DNA of 16,480 nt from Methanomicrobiales archaeon (GTDB taxonomy: Archaea > Halobacteriota > Methanomicrobia > Methanomicrobiales > Methanoculleaceae): positions 1-16,480 of the forward strand of contig JAAZOW010000261.1 in NCBI GenBank assembly GCA_012797575.1, in the 5' to 3' direction. Under the pieces are notes generated by a model. It was given only the letters and a program-made list of their open reading frames with translations, did no database searches and was not told where the DNA came from. Positions 1 through 6,719 of the stretch are shown in pieces. The number at the start of each line of letters is the position of its first letter. Within the stretch, counting starts at the first letter, position 1. Position numbers and translations under genes: made by a program.

Positions 1-151
1 GGCTATGATGGAGGGGTGGAGGCTCCTTCATGCTATAGAAGTGGCAGTGTGGGAGGTTGTGAGATACAGATCGTGATACCAGACTACAGAACGGGAATTA
101 TCTGCTCATGACCGAAATTGTGAATTCTGGCACAGCCTGATTTCCCATGAT
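1..151. other. Left-edge stretch without a recognisable gene
   Basis: Frame 1 of the plus strand is open from the first base to a TGA at 109-111 (36 codons), but the peptide is not recognisable and has no clear coding signature. It could be the tail of a gene that starts outside the window or part of the decayed region next to it. No RNA gene, repeat or promoter is evident. Confidence 0.3.
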
Positions 152-600
152 TTACACCTCTTCTGGTATCCAAGCGGTGAAGGTGCTCCCTTCACCCATC
201 ACACTTGTCACAGTTCTCTCTCCTCCATGCATCTGGATGCACCCAATCGCAGTCGCGAGCCCCAGGTTTATTCGTCCTCTTTTGCAGTTCAGTTTATCGG
301 TGTCCTCGATACGAAAACGACCTGAAGATCGATCCGATGATGTCAGACAAGGTACCGATGCCATTGTCCCGCACCACGATATAATAGTTTCTATTTTACT
401 TTGTACACTGCACCCATACTCCCTTTGGCAACACATCATACTTAACTGCATTTGCTATCAGATCTCCCTCCACCTGGTAGAACTGGACCGGGATCCCTCC
501 ATATACGAACACCTTCACGGCATTTCGTCCCCGAACTGAGCCTTTCGGTCGTAACCGTCCCCGGGCAGTGAGCTCGATACGGTCCAGGTGTAAGCAGATC
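152..600 (-). pseudogene. Decayed sensor histidine kinase, C-terminal ATPase domain
   Basis: Read on the minus strand, one frame gives an N-box-like stretch (LIANAVKY, about 438-461), then an in-frame TAA at 396-398, then a G1 box (VVRDNGIG, 354-377) and an F-box-like IFRSF. That frame stops again shortly after. A +1 shift picks up a G2-type segment (GLATAIGCIQMHGG, then GEGSTFTAWIP) ending at a stop at 152-154. The order N, G1, F, G2 is that of the HATPase_c domain of two-component kinases, which binds ATP to phosphorylate the kinase histidine. With an internal stop plus a frameshift the gene cannot be functional. The right edge is uncertain: the frame stays open to about 660 but the similarity fades, and no dimerisation or sensor domain is visible. 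The stretch is AT-richer than the rest of the window. A sequencing error could explain one lesion but is unlikely to explain both. Confidence 0.72.
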
Positions 601-700
601 CCGCTCAGCCGCCCCTCCGCCCCCAGATGAATGCCGAGCAGTCCCTCTCCGCTGAGTCGGGAGAAGGGTGGCCACAGATCGCTCCATGCCCCTGGAGGGG

Positions 701-710
701 AGATATATGA
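701..710 (+). promoter_or_regulatory. TATA box for arfC
   Basis: AGATATATGA lies 25-34 nt upstream of the ATG at 735, preceded by a purine-rich GGAGGGG that could serve as the BRE. This spacing predicts a leaderless or nearly leaderless transcript, and no Shine-Dalgarno is seen before the start. Confidence 0.5.
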
Positions 711-734
711 AGATCATCGTGCAAACAATAGCAT

Positions 735-1442
735 ATGCGCCCGTTTGTCTTCATCAACATCGCCATGAGTGCTGATGGGAAGATATCAACAAGAGAGCGT
801 CGGCAGGTGAAGATCTCGGGAACTGAGGACTTCGCGCGGGTCGACCGGATCAAGGCAGAGAGCGATGCCATCATGGTCGGTATCGGCACGGTACTCGCCG
901 ACGACCCCTCCCTCACCGTCAAATCTCCAGAACTCCGGGCAGGACGGAGGGCGGCCGGGAAGGATGACCATCCCATCCGCATCGTGGTGGATAGCACCGG
1001 AAGGACACCCCCGGATGCGGATATACTCCGGAAGGGGACCGGAAGGCGCATCGTCGCAGTCTCGCGTGCAGCGCCCCGGGAGAGGGTGGAGGTCATCAGG
1101 GAGCATGCCGACGTCATCGTCACGGGCGATGCGACCGTCGATCTTGCGGCACTGTTCGCAGAGCTCCACCGGCGGGGCATCCGGAGATTGATGGTCGAGG
1201 GAGGCGGGACCCTGATCTGGGCCCTCTTTCAGCAGGGGCTCGTCGATGAACTCCAGACATTCATCGGCAACATGATCATAGGAGGCGCGGATGCCCCCAC
1301 GCCGGCGGATGGCGCCGGATTTCTCAGAGAAGCGGATTTTGTGCGGCTACAGATGATCGAGGCTGAACAGATCGATGGCGGCCTGCTCATACGGTGGAGC
1401 GTGGAGGCCGAGGGCGGGGGCCGGGAGCGCCCGGGGGCATAG
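735..1442 (+). CDS. arfC: 2,5-diamino-6-(ribosylamino)-pyrimidinone 5'-phosphate reductase
   Basis: A 235-aa protein of the archaeal RibD C-terminal (dihydrofolate-reductase-like) family. It reduces the ribosyl side chain of the diaminopyrimidinone phosphate made from GTP to a ribityl chain with NAD(P)H, a cytoplasmic early step toward riboflavin and, in methanogens, toward the F420 chromophore. Visible family signatures are the N-terminal NIAMSADGKIST (8-19), SDAIMVGIGTVLADDPSLT (43-61), PIRIVVDSTGRTP (80-92) and the glycine-rich nucleotide-binding turn LMVEGGGTL (152-160). The length matches stand-alone archaeal reductases, and there is no deaminase domain as in bacterial RibD. The last ~12 residues (EGGGRERPGA) are low complexity and probably a loose tail. 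The gene stands alone and converges on the lipoprotein gene 44 nt downstream. Family assignment is secure; the cofactor preference cannot be read from the sequence. Confidence 0.9.
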   Translation: MRPFVFINIAMSADGKISTRERRQVKISGTEDFARVDRIKAESDAIMVGIGTVLADDPSLTVKSPELRAGRRAAGKDDHPIRIVVDSTGRTPPDADILRKGTGRRIVAVSRAAPRERVEVIREHADVIVTGDATVDLAALFAELHRRGIRRLMVEGGGTLIWALFQQGLVDELQTFIGNMIIGGADAPTPADGAGFLREADFVRLQMIEAEQIDGGLLIRWSVEAEGGGRERPGA

Positions 1443-1469
1443 AGTATCTCTTCGCAGAGCCACCCCTCG

Positions 1470-1486
1470 CCTCCAGGAAAAGGAGG
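1470..1486. terminator. Small hairpin between convergent genes
   Basis: CCTCC-AGGAAAA-GGAGG forms a 5-bp stem in the 44-nt gap between the convergent arfC and lipoprotein genes. It could help termination on either strand, but it lacks a strong T run, so this is a weak call. Confidence 0.25.
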
Positions 1487-1957
1487 TTATGGGACCTCCA
1501 CGATCCTGTCTATCACCTTGTAGGTGCCTCCCGTGACCAGGGAGACGCTCACCTCAACCCGGTTCTCACCCTCCGCATCCGAGATGGTGACCGCATCGCC
1601 GATGATCGGCTGCAGGGTCTCGGTGACGACCTCACCGGTCGACTTGGTCACGCGAACCTCGATGTTCTTCTTCAGGAGATCCTGGCCTTTACCGCCGTTG
1701 AAGGTGATGGTAAGGTCGTGCTTGAACCGGGAAGGGAATCCGGGCGTAACCTGGAACGCAACCTCTTTGCCCGGGGGCAACGTCTGCGTCGGGCCGGGCG
1801 TGAGCGAGACCGGGGTCGTCGTGGCCTCAGTACCCTCCACAGTCCCCGGGATCCCGGTCGTGGGCGATCCATCACCGTTTTCGGAACCGACGCAGGCAGC
1901 GGAGAATGCGAGTGCCAGCAGGAGCACAACCAGAGCAGACAGCAACCTGATCTTCAT
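1487..1957 (-). CDS. Small secreted lipoprotein of unknown function
   Basis: A 156-aa protein. The chosen ATG at 1957 puts a charged n-region (MKIR) directly before a hydrophobic core and a lipobox-like FSAAC with Cys22, so the mature protein is probably lipid-anchored outside the cell. The frame stays open upstream to 2071, but that extension (ending PGVHGWS) would bury the signal peptide and looks non-coding. After Cys22 comes a Thr/Pro/Gly-rich linker (about 23-57) with TTTPVSLTPGPTQTLPP, typical of archaeal surface proteins. It is followed by a compact ~95-aa domain rich in beta-strand-like alternation (for example HDLTITFNGG and VEVSVSLVTGG), which suggests an Ig-like or beta-sandwich fold. 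I do not recognise a named family. A weak TATA-like AAATAC sits about 25 nt upstream of the start. Confidence 0.7.
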   Translation of the reverse strand: MKIRLLSALVVLLLALAFSAACVGSENGDGSPTTGIPGTVEGTEATTTPVSLTPGPTQTLPPGKEVAFQVTPGFPSRFKHDLTITFNGGKGQDLLKKNIEVRVTKSTGEVVTETLQPIIGDAVTISDAEGENRVEVSVSLVTGGTYKVIDRIVEVP

Positions 1958-2258
1958 AGACCATCCATGCACCCCGGGGTATTTCTTCCTTTCGACGTAC
2001 CTCTGAAGTCTCCCCTGATGGTGAGACGCATTTACCCGTGGCAGATGCCCTGGCACAGGTTCCAGCCACATCCAGGGGGAGCCTCGTGGGGCATAGCCTT
2101 ACTCCACAGATACCTGGACGGGTAGCTAGACCCCACGCGCCGGGGTGCAAAGTCTGGCCGTCGGGCAGGAGACCCCTCTCCCGCGTGGCCTCTGATGCGA
2201 TATGGAGATCGCACAGAACCCAACCTTTATTCTCCGGTCAGAAGTACGTAGTTGTACC
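1958..2258. other. 300-nt divergent intergenic region with possible RNA stem
   Basis: This stretch separates two divergently transcribed genes and holds both their promoters. No ORF inside it is convincing. Arms at 2086-2097 (GTGGGGCATAGC) and 2125-2136 (GCTAGACCCCAC) can pair as 6 bp, a 2x2 mismatch and 4 bp around a 27-nt loop. A second CCCC/GGGG pairing follows at 2131-2144. It has no tRNA features and matches no riboswitch I know. It is longer than most gaps in the window. Confidence 0.3.
2224..2231 (+). promoter_or_regulatory. TATA-like box for the two-helix membrane protein
   Basis: CCTTTATT lies 27-34 nt before the ATG at 2259. That spacing supports 2259 as the start of a nearly leaderless message and argues against the in-frame ATG at 2202, which lies upstream of the box. 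Confidence 0.4.
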
Positions 2259-3005
2259 ATGCGTCGCGGCCTCCGCACCTGGGAGGTACAGCTCGGAATC
2301 ACCCTGATCCTCCTCTCAATAGCCATATACGCTATGAAGTACCTCCTGCTCGGTGATCCTGAGAACACCTACCAGTATATCTTCAACGCCCTCGGGTTCC
2401 TGCCGATAAGCGTCCTCCTGGTCACCCTGATCCTGAACCAGCTCATGAGCGTCCGGGAGAGGCGCGAGAGACTGGAGAAGCTGAACATGGTCATCGGCGT
2501 CTTCTTCTCAGAGGTCGGCACCGGGCTCCTCACCCTCCTCTCGGACCGTGATCCGGATCTTGCAGAGATCAAACAATACCTCATCGTGACGGAGGCATGG
2601 GCCCCGGAGAAGTTTTCCGAGGTCCGCGATCATCTCCAGCACCACCGCTACAGCGTCCTCATCGATGCCGTCGACCTGGAGGGGCTCCGCCAGTACCTCA
2701 AAGAGCGGCGAAGTTTCCTCCTCCGCCTGCTCGAGAACCCCGTCCTCCTGGAACACGAGTCATTCACCAACCTCCTCAGGGCGACCTTCCACCTCACCGA
2801 GGAGCTCGAGTGGCGGGGGGACTTTACCCGGCTCCCGGAAAACGACATCCGACACCTTGAAGGGGATATCGGGCGGGTCTACCGCCTGCTCGCCGAGCAA
2901 TGGATCGGCTACATGGAGTACCTCAAGCGCAACTACCCGTATCTCTTCTCACTTGCGATGCGGATCAACCCCTTCGATGAAGAAGCGTCACCGGTTGTGC
3001 GGTGA
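2259..3005 (+). CDS. Two-helix membrane protein of unknown function
   Basis: A 248-aa protein with two N-terminal transmembrane helices (about residues 11-32 and 41-63) joined by a short loop. A highly charged, probably helical cytoplasmic region begins with SVRERRERLEKLN (64-76) and runs to the end. By the positive-inside rule both ends face the cytoplasm: RRGLR precedes helix 1 and RERRER follows helix 2. The soluble part has leucine-rich amphipathic helices (for example EGLRQYLKERRSFLLRLLEN, 141-160), which suggests oligomerisation or partner binding. No enzyme motif is visible and I do not recognise the family. An in-frame ATG at 2202 would add 19 residues, but it lies upstream of the TATA-like box. 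The next gene, korA, has its own promoter 100 nt downstream, so this gene is probably monocistronic. Confidence 0.75.
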   Translation: MRRGLRTWEVQLGITLILLSIAIYAMKYLLLGDPENTYQYIFNALGFLPISVLLVTLILNQLMSVRERRERLEKLNMVIGVFFSEVGTGLLTLLSDRDPDLAEIKQYLIVTEAWAPEKFSEVRDHLQHHRYSVLIDAVDLEGLRQYLKERRSFLLRLLENPVLLEHESFTNLLRATFHLTEELEWRGDFTRLPENDIRHLEGDIGRVYRLLAEQWIGYMEYLKRNYPYLFSLAMRINPFDEEASPVVR

Positions 3006-3066
3006 GGGGGCACAAGACCTCGATCGCGCACCATTGCGCCCTCTCAGATCTCCGCCCACGGCACAA

Positions 3067-3075
3067 CCTATATAC
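3067..3075 (+). promoter_or_regulatory. TATA box for korAB
   Basis: CCTATATAC, a strong archaeal TATA box, lies 31-39 nt upstream of the korA ATG at 3106. It predicts a start of transcription about 10 nt before the gene. It also fixes the korA start, although the reading frame is open far upstream into the previous gene. Confidence 0.65.
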
Positions 3076-3105
3076 CCGCCGGCAGACTATGGCACGGCGA
3101 TCGCT

Positions 3106-4764
3106 ATGAGCGAATACTCCGTACTCATCGGCGGGAAGGCCGGGGAGGGGATCAACACGGCAGGCCTCTCCATCGCCGGCCTCTTCTCTCGCCTCGGCTA
3201 CCGCATCTACATGTATTTCGATTATCCCTCGCTCATCAGGGGCGGGCACAACTTTGCCATCATCAGGGCTTCGGAGAAGGCGGTCAGGGCGCACCGCACC
3301 CCGGTCGATGTGCTCCTTGCCTTCGATCAGAAGAGCATCGACAATCATCGGGACCGGATCCACGATGGCACGACCATCATCTACGACGCCTCTGTGGTGG
3401 TGAGGGGGGAGGGCTACGGTCTCCCGCTCGACGAGATCGTCGAAGAGGAGGGAGCGCCTCCGATCACAAAAAATTCCGCGATGCTCGGCGCTCTCTCCCG
3501 CGTGGCAGGCATTGAGCCGGTGATCTATGAAGATGTGCTCCACGCAAGCGTCCCCGCAAAGTACCTTGATGCAAACCTCAGGGTCGCCCGCCGTGGTTAC
3601 GATGCCGCCGGAAGGGTCTTCGTGGCCGAGGCCCTCGATGCCCCGACGCTCCCGGTCCTGACAGGAAACGAGGCTACCGGGCTCGGACTCGTCTACGGCG
3701 GACTTGAATCCTACGTCGCCTACCCCATGACCCCAACATCAAACCTTCTCCATTTCCTCGCCCGGCGCGCAGAAGACCTTTCCATCAAGGTCCTCCACCC
3801 GGAAAACGAGATCAGCGTCATCCTGATGGCTCTCGGGCTCGCCTACGCGGGCGAGAAGGCCGCGGTCGGCACGTCGGGCGGAGGGTTCTGCCTGATGACC
3901 GAGGGGCTCTCGCTCGCCGGCATGTCCGAGATCCCCGTGACCATCGTCATGGGACAGCGGCCGGGGCCGAGCACCGGCATGCCGACCTACACCGCCCAGA
4001 GCGATCTCCACTTCGTCCTGAACGCGGGGCAGGGAGAGTTCCCACGGTTCGTCGTCGCCCCCGGAGATCTCGAGGAGACCTACACCTGGTCAGCGGCCGC
4101 CCTGATGCTCTCCTGGAAGTACCAGGTCCCCTCGATCATCCTCACCGACAAAACCCTCGCAGAGGGGGCCTTCTCCTTTGATCCTGCAGAGATCACCCTC
4201 CCCCCGGATCGGGAACCGGTGTTCTGGGACGGAAACGGGGGCTACCAGCGGTACGCAAAGACAGAAGACGGGGTATCACCGCTCGCCCTCCCCGGGAGGG
4301 AAGGCGTCGTCGTCAAGGTGAGCAGCTACGCCCACGATGAGGCCGGGTTCACCACAGAGACCGTGGAAGGCGTCAGAGATCTTCAGGAGAAGATGCTTGC
4401 GAAAGGCGAGAGCCTGGAGCGAGAGCTCATGACCTATCCGGCTGTGAAGACGTACGGTCCCCATGACGCCGGGACGACGATCATATGCTGGGGATCGGAG
4501 AAAGGCGCGTGCATCGAGGCTGCTGAATCGTTCGGGGCTCAGGTCGTCCAGCCAGTCGTCCTCGCACCGTTCCCCGTCCGGCTGTGGAAGGAGGCGATGA
4601 TCGGGGCCGGGAAGGTCATCTGCGTCGAAAACAACTCGACCGGGCAGCTCGCCCGCCTCCTCCGGCAGCAGGGCTTCGACCCCGGCCGTCTGATCCTGAA
4701 GTACGATGGACGCCCGTTTGCGGTCGATGAACTGGAGGCGCGGCTCGAGGAGGTGATCGCATGA
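3106..4764 (+). CDS. korA: 2-oxoacid:ferredoxin oxidoreductase, fused gamma-alpha subunit
   Basis: A 552-aa subunit combining two modules. Residues 1-~185 are the gamma (catalytic) domain, with the opening IGGKAGEGINTAG and SLIRGGHNFAIIR. Residues ~186-552 are the alpha domain, with YPMTPTS (206-212, the 2-oxoacid-contact loop written YPITP in relatives), AAVGTSGGGFCLMTEGLSLAG (252-272) and GQRPGPSTGMPT (283-294). With the beta subunit it oxidises a 2-oxoacid, using CoA and TPP, to acyl-CoA and CO2 and reduces ferredoxin; in methanogens such enzymes often run in the reductive, biosynthetic direction. No ferredoxin (delta) domain is present. The ATG at 3106 is chosen because the conserved N-terminus begins there and a TATA box lies at the right distance. 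It overlaps korB by ATGA. The substrate (2-oxoglutarate, pyruvate, branched-chain or another) cannot be decided from the sequence. Confidence 0.88.
   Translation: MSEYSVLIGGKAGEGINTAGLSIAGLFSRLGYRIYMYFDYPSLIRGGHNFAIIRASEKAVRAHRTPVDVLLAFDQKSIDNHRDRIHDGTTIIYDASVVVRGEGYGLPLDEIVEEEGAPPITKNSAMLGALSRVAGIEPVIYEDVLHASVPAKYLDANLRVARRGYDAAGRVFVAEALDAPTLPVLTGNEATGLGLVYGGLESYVAYPMTPTSNLLHFLARRAEDLSIKVLHPENEISVILMALGLAYAGEKAAVGTSGGGFCLMTEGLSLAGMSEIPVTIVMGQRPGPSTGMPTYTAQSDLHFVLNAGQGEFPRFVVAPGDLEETYTWSAAALMLSWKYQVPSIILTDKTLAEGAFSFDPAEITLPPDREPVFWDGNGGYQRYAKTEDGVSPLALPGREGVVVKVSSYAHDEAGFTTETVEGVRDLQEKMLAKGESLERELMTYPAVKTYGPHDAGTTIICWGSEKGACIEAAESFGAQVVQPVVLAPFPVRLWKEAMIGAGKVICVENNSTGQLARLLRQQGFDPGRLILKYDGRPFAVDELEARLEEVIA
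4748..4757 (+). promoter_or_regulatory. Strong ribosome-binding site for korB
   Basis: GGAGGTGATC inside the end of korA is close to a full complement of the 16S rRNA 3' end and sits 3 nt before the ATG at 4761. It supports translational coupling through the 4-nt ATGA overlap. Confidence 0.75.
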
Positions 4765-5645
4765 ACCCGAAACGGCTTGCCGGAAAGCCGGCCGGCGAAC
4801 TCATCAGCCCGGCGGAGAATACCTGGTGTCCCGGGTGCGGGAACTTCTCAATACAGCACATGATGAAGTCGGCCATCGCCGAACTTGTGGAGGAAGAGGG
4901 AATACCGATCCAGAACTTCGTCCTCCTCGGTGGGATCGGGTGTCACGGGAAACTGGTCGATTACCTGAACGTCAATAGCTTCTACGGTATCCACGGCCGT
5001 TCGATACCGGCGGCCACCGGGATACGCCTCGCAAACCCGGATCTCCGGGTGATCTGCCATGTCGGGGACGGCGATATCTACGCTGAGGGGCTCGACCACC
5101 TCATCTTTGCAGCCAAACGCAACAGCGACATCACGGTCATCGTCCACGACAACCGGGTCTACGGGCTGACGACCGGGCAGTACACACCCACATCCCCCTT
5201 CGGGTTCCGTGGTCGTTCCACACCCGGCGGGATCACGGAGCGCCCCATAAACCCGCTTGCGGTGATGCTCGCCTCCGGTGCCACCCATGTGGCCCGGGGC
5301 TACACGAAGAAGATCCGGCACCTCAAAGATCTCTTCAAGGAGGCGATCATGCATCGGGGGTTCTCGTTCGTCGACGTCCTCCAGATCTGCGTGACCTACT
5401 GCAACCTGACCGACTACTACAACGAACATACCTACGAGTTGCAGGAGGGGGATGTCGAGACGGGCCGGTTCGAGAGTGCTTCAAGAAAGATCCGGGAGTG
5501 GGACTACAACCAGGATGCCCCGATAGCGCTCGGGACGTTCTACTCGGTCAAAAGGCCGATCTACGAAGAGGAGTTCCAGGCCCTCACCGCCGGGAGGCCG
5601 GATCGGCGGGCGCTCGTCCAAAAGGTGATCGAGGAGTGGCGCTGA
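4761..5645 (+). CDS. korB: 2-oxoacid:ferredoxin oxidoreductase, beta (TPP-binding) subunit
   Basis: A 294-aa subunit carrying thiamine diphosphate and one [4Fe-4S] cluster. The cluster cysteines expected in this family are visible: C23 and C26 in WCPGCGNF, C61 in GGIGCHGK and C210 in LQICVTYC. The TPP/Mg motif begins at HVGDGDIYAEG (100-110) and closes with HDNRVYGLTTGQYTPTS (129-145). The length is normal for two-subunit archaeal enzymes. It starts 4 nt inside korA behind a near-perfect Shine-Dalgarno, so the two subunits are made together. No gene for a separate ferredoxin-like subunit follows, so the complex probably donates directly to a soluble ferredoxin. The name is by family; the substrate is open, as for korA. 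Confidence 0.9.
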   Translation: MNPKRLAGKPAGELISPAENTWCPGCGNFSIQHMMKSAIAELVEEEGIPIQNFVLLGGIGCHGKLVDYLNVNSFYGIHGRSIPAATGIRLANPDLRVICHVGDGDIYAEGLDHLIFAAKRNSDITVIVHDNRVYGLTTGQYTPTSPFGFRGRSTPGGITERPINPLAVMLASGATHVARGYTKKIRHLKDLFKEAIMHRGFSFVDVLQICVTYCNLTDYYNEHTYELQEGDVETGRFESASRKIREWDYNQDAPIALGTFYSVKRPIYEEEFQALTAGRPDRRALVQKVIEEWR

Positions 5646-5700
5646 CTCTGGAGACAAAACGTTCATAGGTCGACCGGTCCACTGGAGCCCTGATTCGAGA

Positions 5701-5708
5701 AGGAGTGA
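5701..5708 (+). promoter_or_regulatory. Ribosome-binding site deciding the SDR start
   Basis: AGGAGTGA lies 6 nt before the ATG at 5715. The nearer ATG at 5710 is followed at once by AGA TGA and cannot be the start. The gap behind korB also contains overlapping palindromes GGTCGACC (5668-5675) and GACCGGTC (5672-5679), but no clear TATA box, so read-through from korAB is possible. Confidence 0.55.
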
Positions 5709-5714
5709 TATGAG

Positions 5715-6527
5715 ATGAAGCGGCTGGAAGGGATGAACGTTCTGATCACCGGTGGTTCGACCGGGATCGGCAGAGCGACCGCGATCAGGTTCGCAGAAGA
5801 AGGCGCAAACGTCGCCATCAACTACCACACAAGCGAGGAAGAGGCGGAGATAACACTCAGCGAGGCCCAGAAGACCTGTAGCCTCATCCGCGAGAAAGGC
5901 TGCCAGGAGATGCTGGTTCAGGGGGATGTCGCCAACGAAGAGGATGTGATGCGGATATTCCGGGAGGTCCTCGGCGCATGGAAGAAGCTTGATGTCCTGG
6001 TCAACAATGCCGGTATCCAAACCGCAAGCCCGACGCACGAGGCCGATGTAGGTACCTACGACCGGGTCCTCGCGGTGAACCTCCGTGGTGCGTTTCTCTG
6101 TTCGCGGGAAGCAGTGCGGCATTTCCTCGATCGCGGCAGTGGAGGCATCATCCTCAACAACACATCGGTCCATGAGACCGTTCCAAAGCCATACTATGCT
6201 GCCTATGCTGCGAGTAAAGCAGGGATAGGCGCGCTTGGAAAGACGCTTGCGCTGGAATATGCCGACAAGGGTATCCGGGTCAACACGGTCGCCCCGGGGG
6301 CGATCGCGACACCGATCAACCGGGAATGGCTTGAGGACCCGGAGAGGAGGGCAGAGGTGGAGGGGCATATCCCAATAGGCCGCGCGGGCCGGGCGGAGGA
6401 GATCGCCGCTGTCTTCGCTTTCCTCGCATCTGATGATGCCGCCTACATAACCGGACAGACGATATATGTGGATGGAGGGTTGACGCTCTGCTCGGACTTC
6501 CGTACGCCGTGGTCCTCAGGGATCTGA
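5715..6527 (+). CDS. Short-chain dehydrogenase, glucose 1-dehydrogenase-like
   Basis: A 270-aa classical SDR, a cytoplasmic NAD(P)-dependent alcohol or sugar dehydrogenase. It has the nucleotide-binding TGGSTGIG (12-19), the structural NNAG (97-100), N122, and the catalytic S151, Y164 and K168 (YAASK). The stretch NTSVHETVPKP before the active site and the C-terminal YITGQTIYVDGGLTL resemble Bacillus-type glucose 1-dehydrogenases. The end of the second beta strand reads NYHTSEEE with no acidic discriminator at the usual place, which suggests NADP can be used. It lies 69 nt after korB and could be co-transcribed, but the functions show no obvious link. Methanogens of this group are not known to oxidise glucose, so the real substrate may be another polyol, sugar or carbonyl. 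A bacterial origin by transfer is plausible but not shown. Confidence 0.85.
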   Translation: MKRLEGMNVLITGGSTGIGRATAIRFAEEGANVAINYHTSEEEAEITLSEAQKTCSLIREKGCQEMLVQGDVANEEDVMRIFREVLGAWKKLDVLVNNAGIQTASPTHEADVGTYDRVLAVNLRGAFLCSREAVRHFLDRGSGGIILNNTSVHETVPKPYYAAYAASKAGIGALGKTLALEYADKGIRVNTVAPGAIATPINREWLEDPERRAEVEGHIPIGRAGRAEEIAAVFAFLASDDAAYITGQTIYVDGGLTLCSDFRTPWSSGI

Positions 6528-6719
6528 GGATCTGCTCTGAGATTTTCCGCAGAATGACCCTGTTCACTCGCGGGATTTATTCAGACAGATTAATATAATT
6601 CTTCTTTTATATTCTAAAGACTCGATACGTGCTGCCCGGTGCCATGAGAATCGCACCACCCTGGCGGCCCTTCAAGGTGATCGAGCAGATGAGCCTCAGC
6701 TGATCGGTATCGGTGAGAT
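6528..6719 (+). promoter_or_regulatory. AT-rich promoter and leader region of the MFS gene
   Basis: This 192-nt gap holds an AT-rich block at 6576-6618 with two TATA candidates, TAATATAA (6591-6598) and TTTATATT (6606-6613). Either predicts a leader of roughly 85-105 nt before the MFS start, long for this window. A 19-codon ORF (6644-6703, MRIAPPWRPFKVIEQMSLS) lies in the leader without a clear ribosome-binding site. The pyrimidine-rich TTCTTCTTTT at 6599-6608 may also help terminate the SDR transcript. Confidence 0.4.

Noticed and set aside
2041..2200. tRNA or known structured RNA in the divergent gap
   Set aside because: No T-loop GGTTCGAATCC-like sequence, acceptor stem or CCA-proximal pairing could be found; only a simple stem remains.
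2665..3105. Upstream in-frame extension of korA by 147 codons
   Set aside because: It runs through the membrane protein gene in another frame, its peptide is Ser/Arg/Pro-rich and non-coding in character, and a TATA box plus the conserved N-terminus place the start at 3106.
5481..6368. 295-codon open frame on the minus strand across korB and the SDR
   Set aside because: It spans two genes of the opposite strand including the gap between them, and has no motif or promoter of its own.
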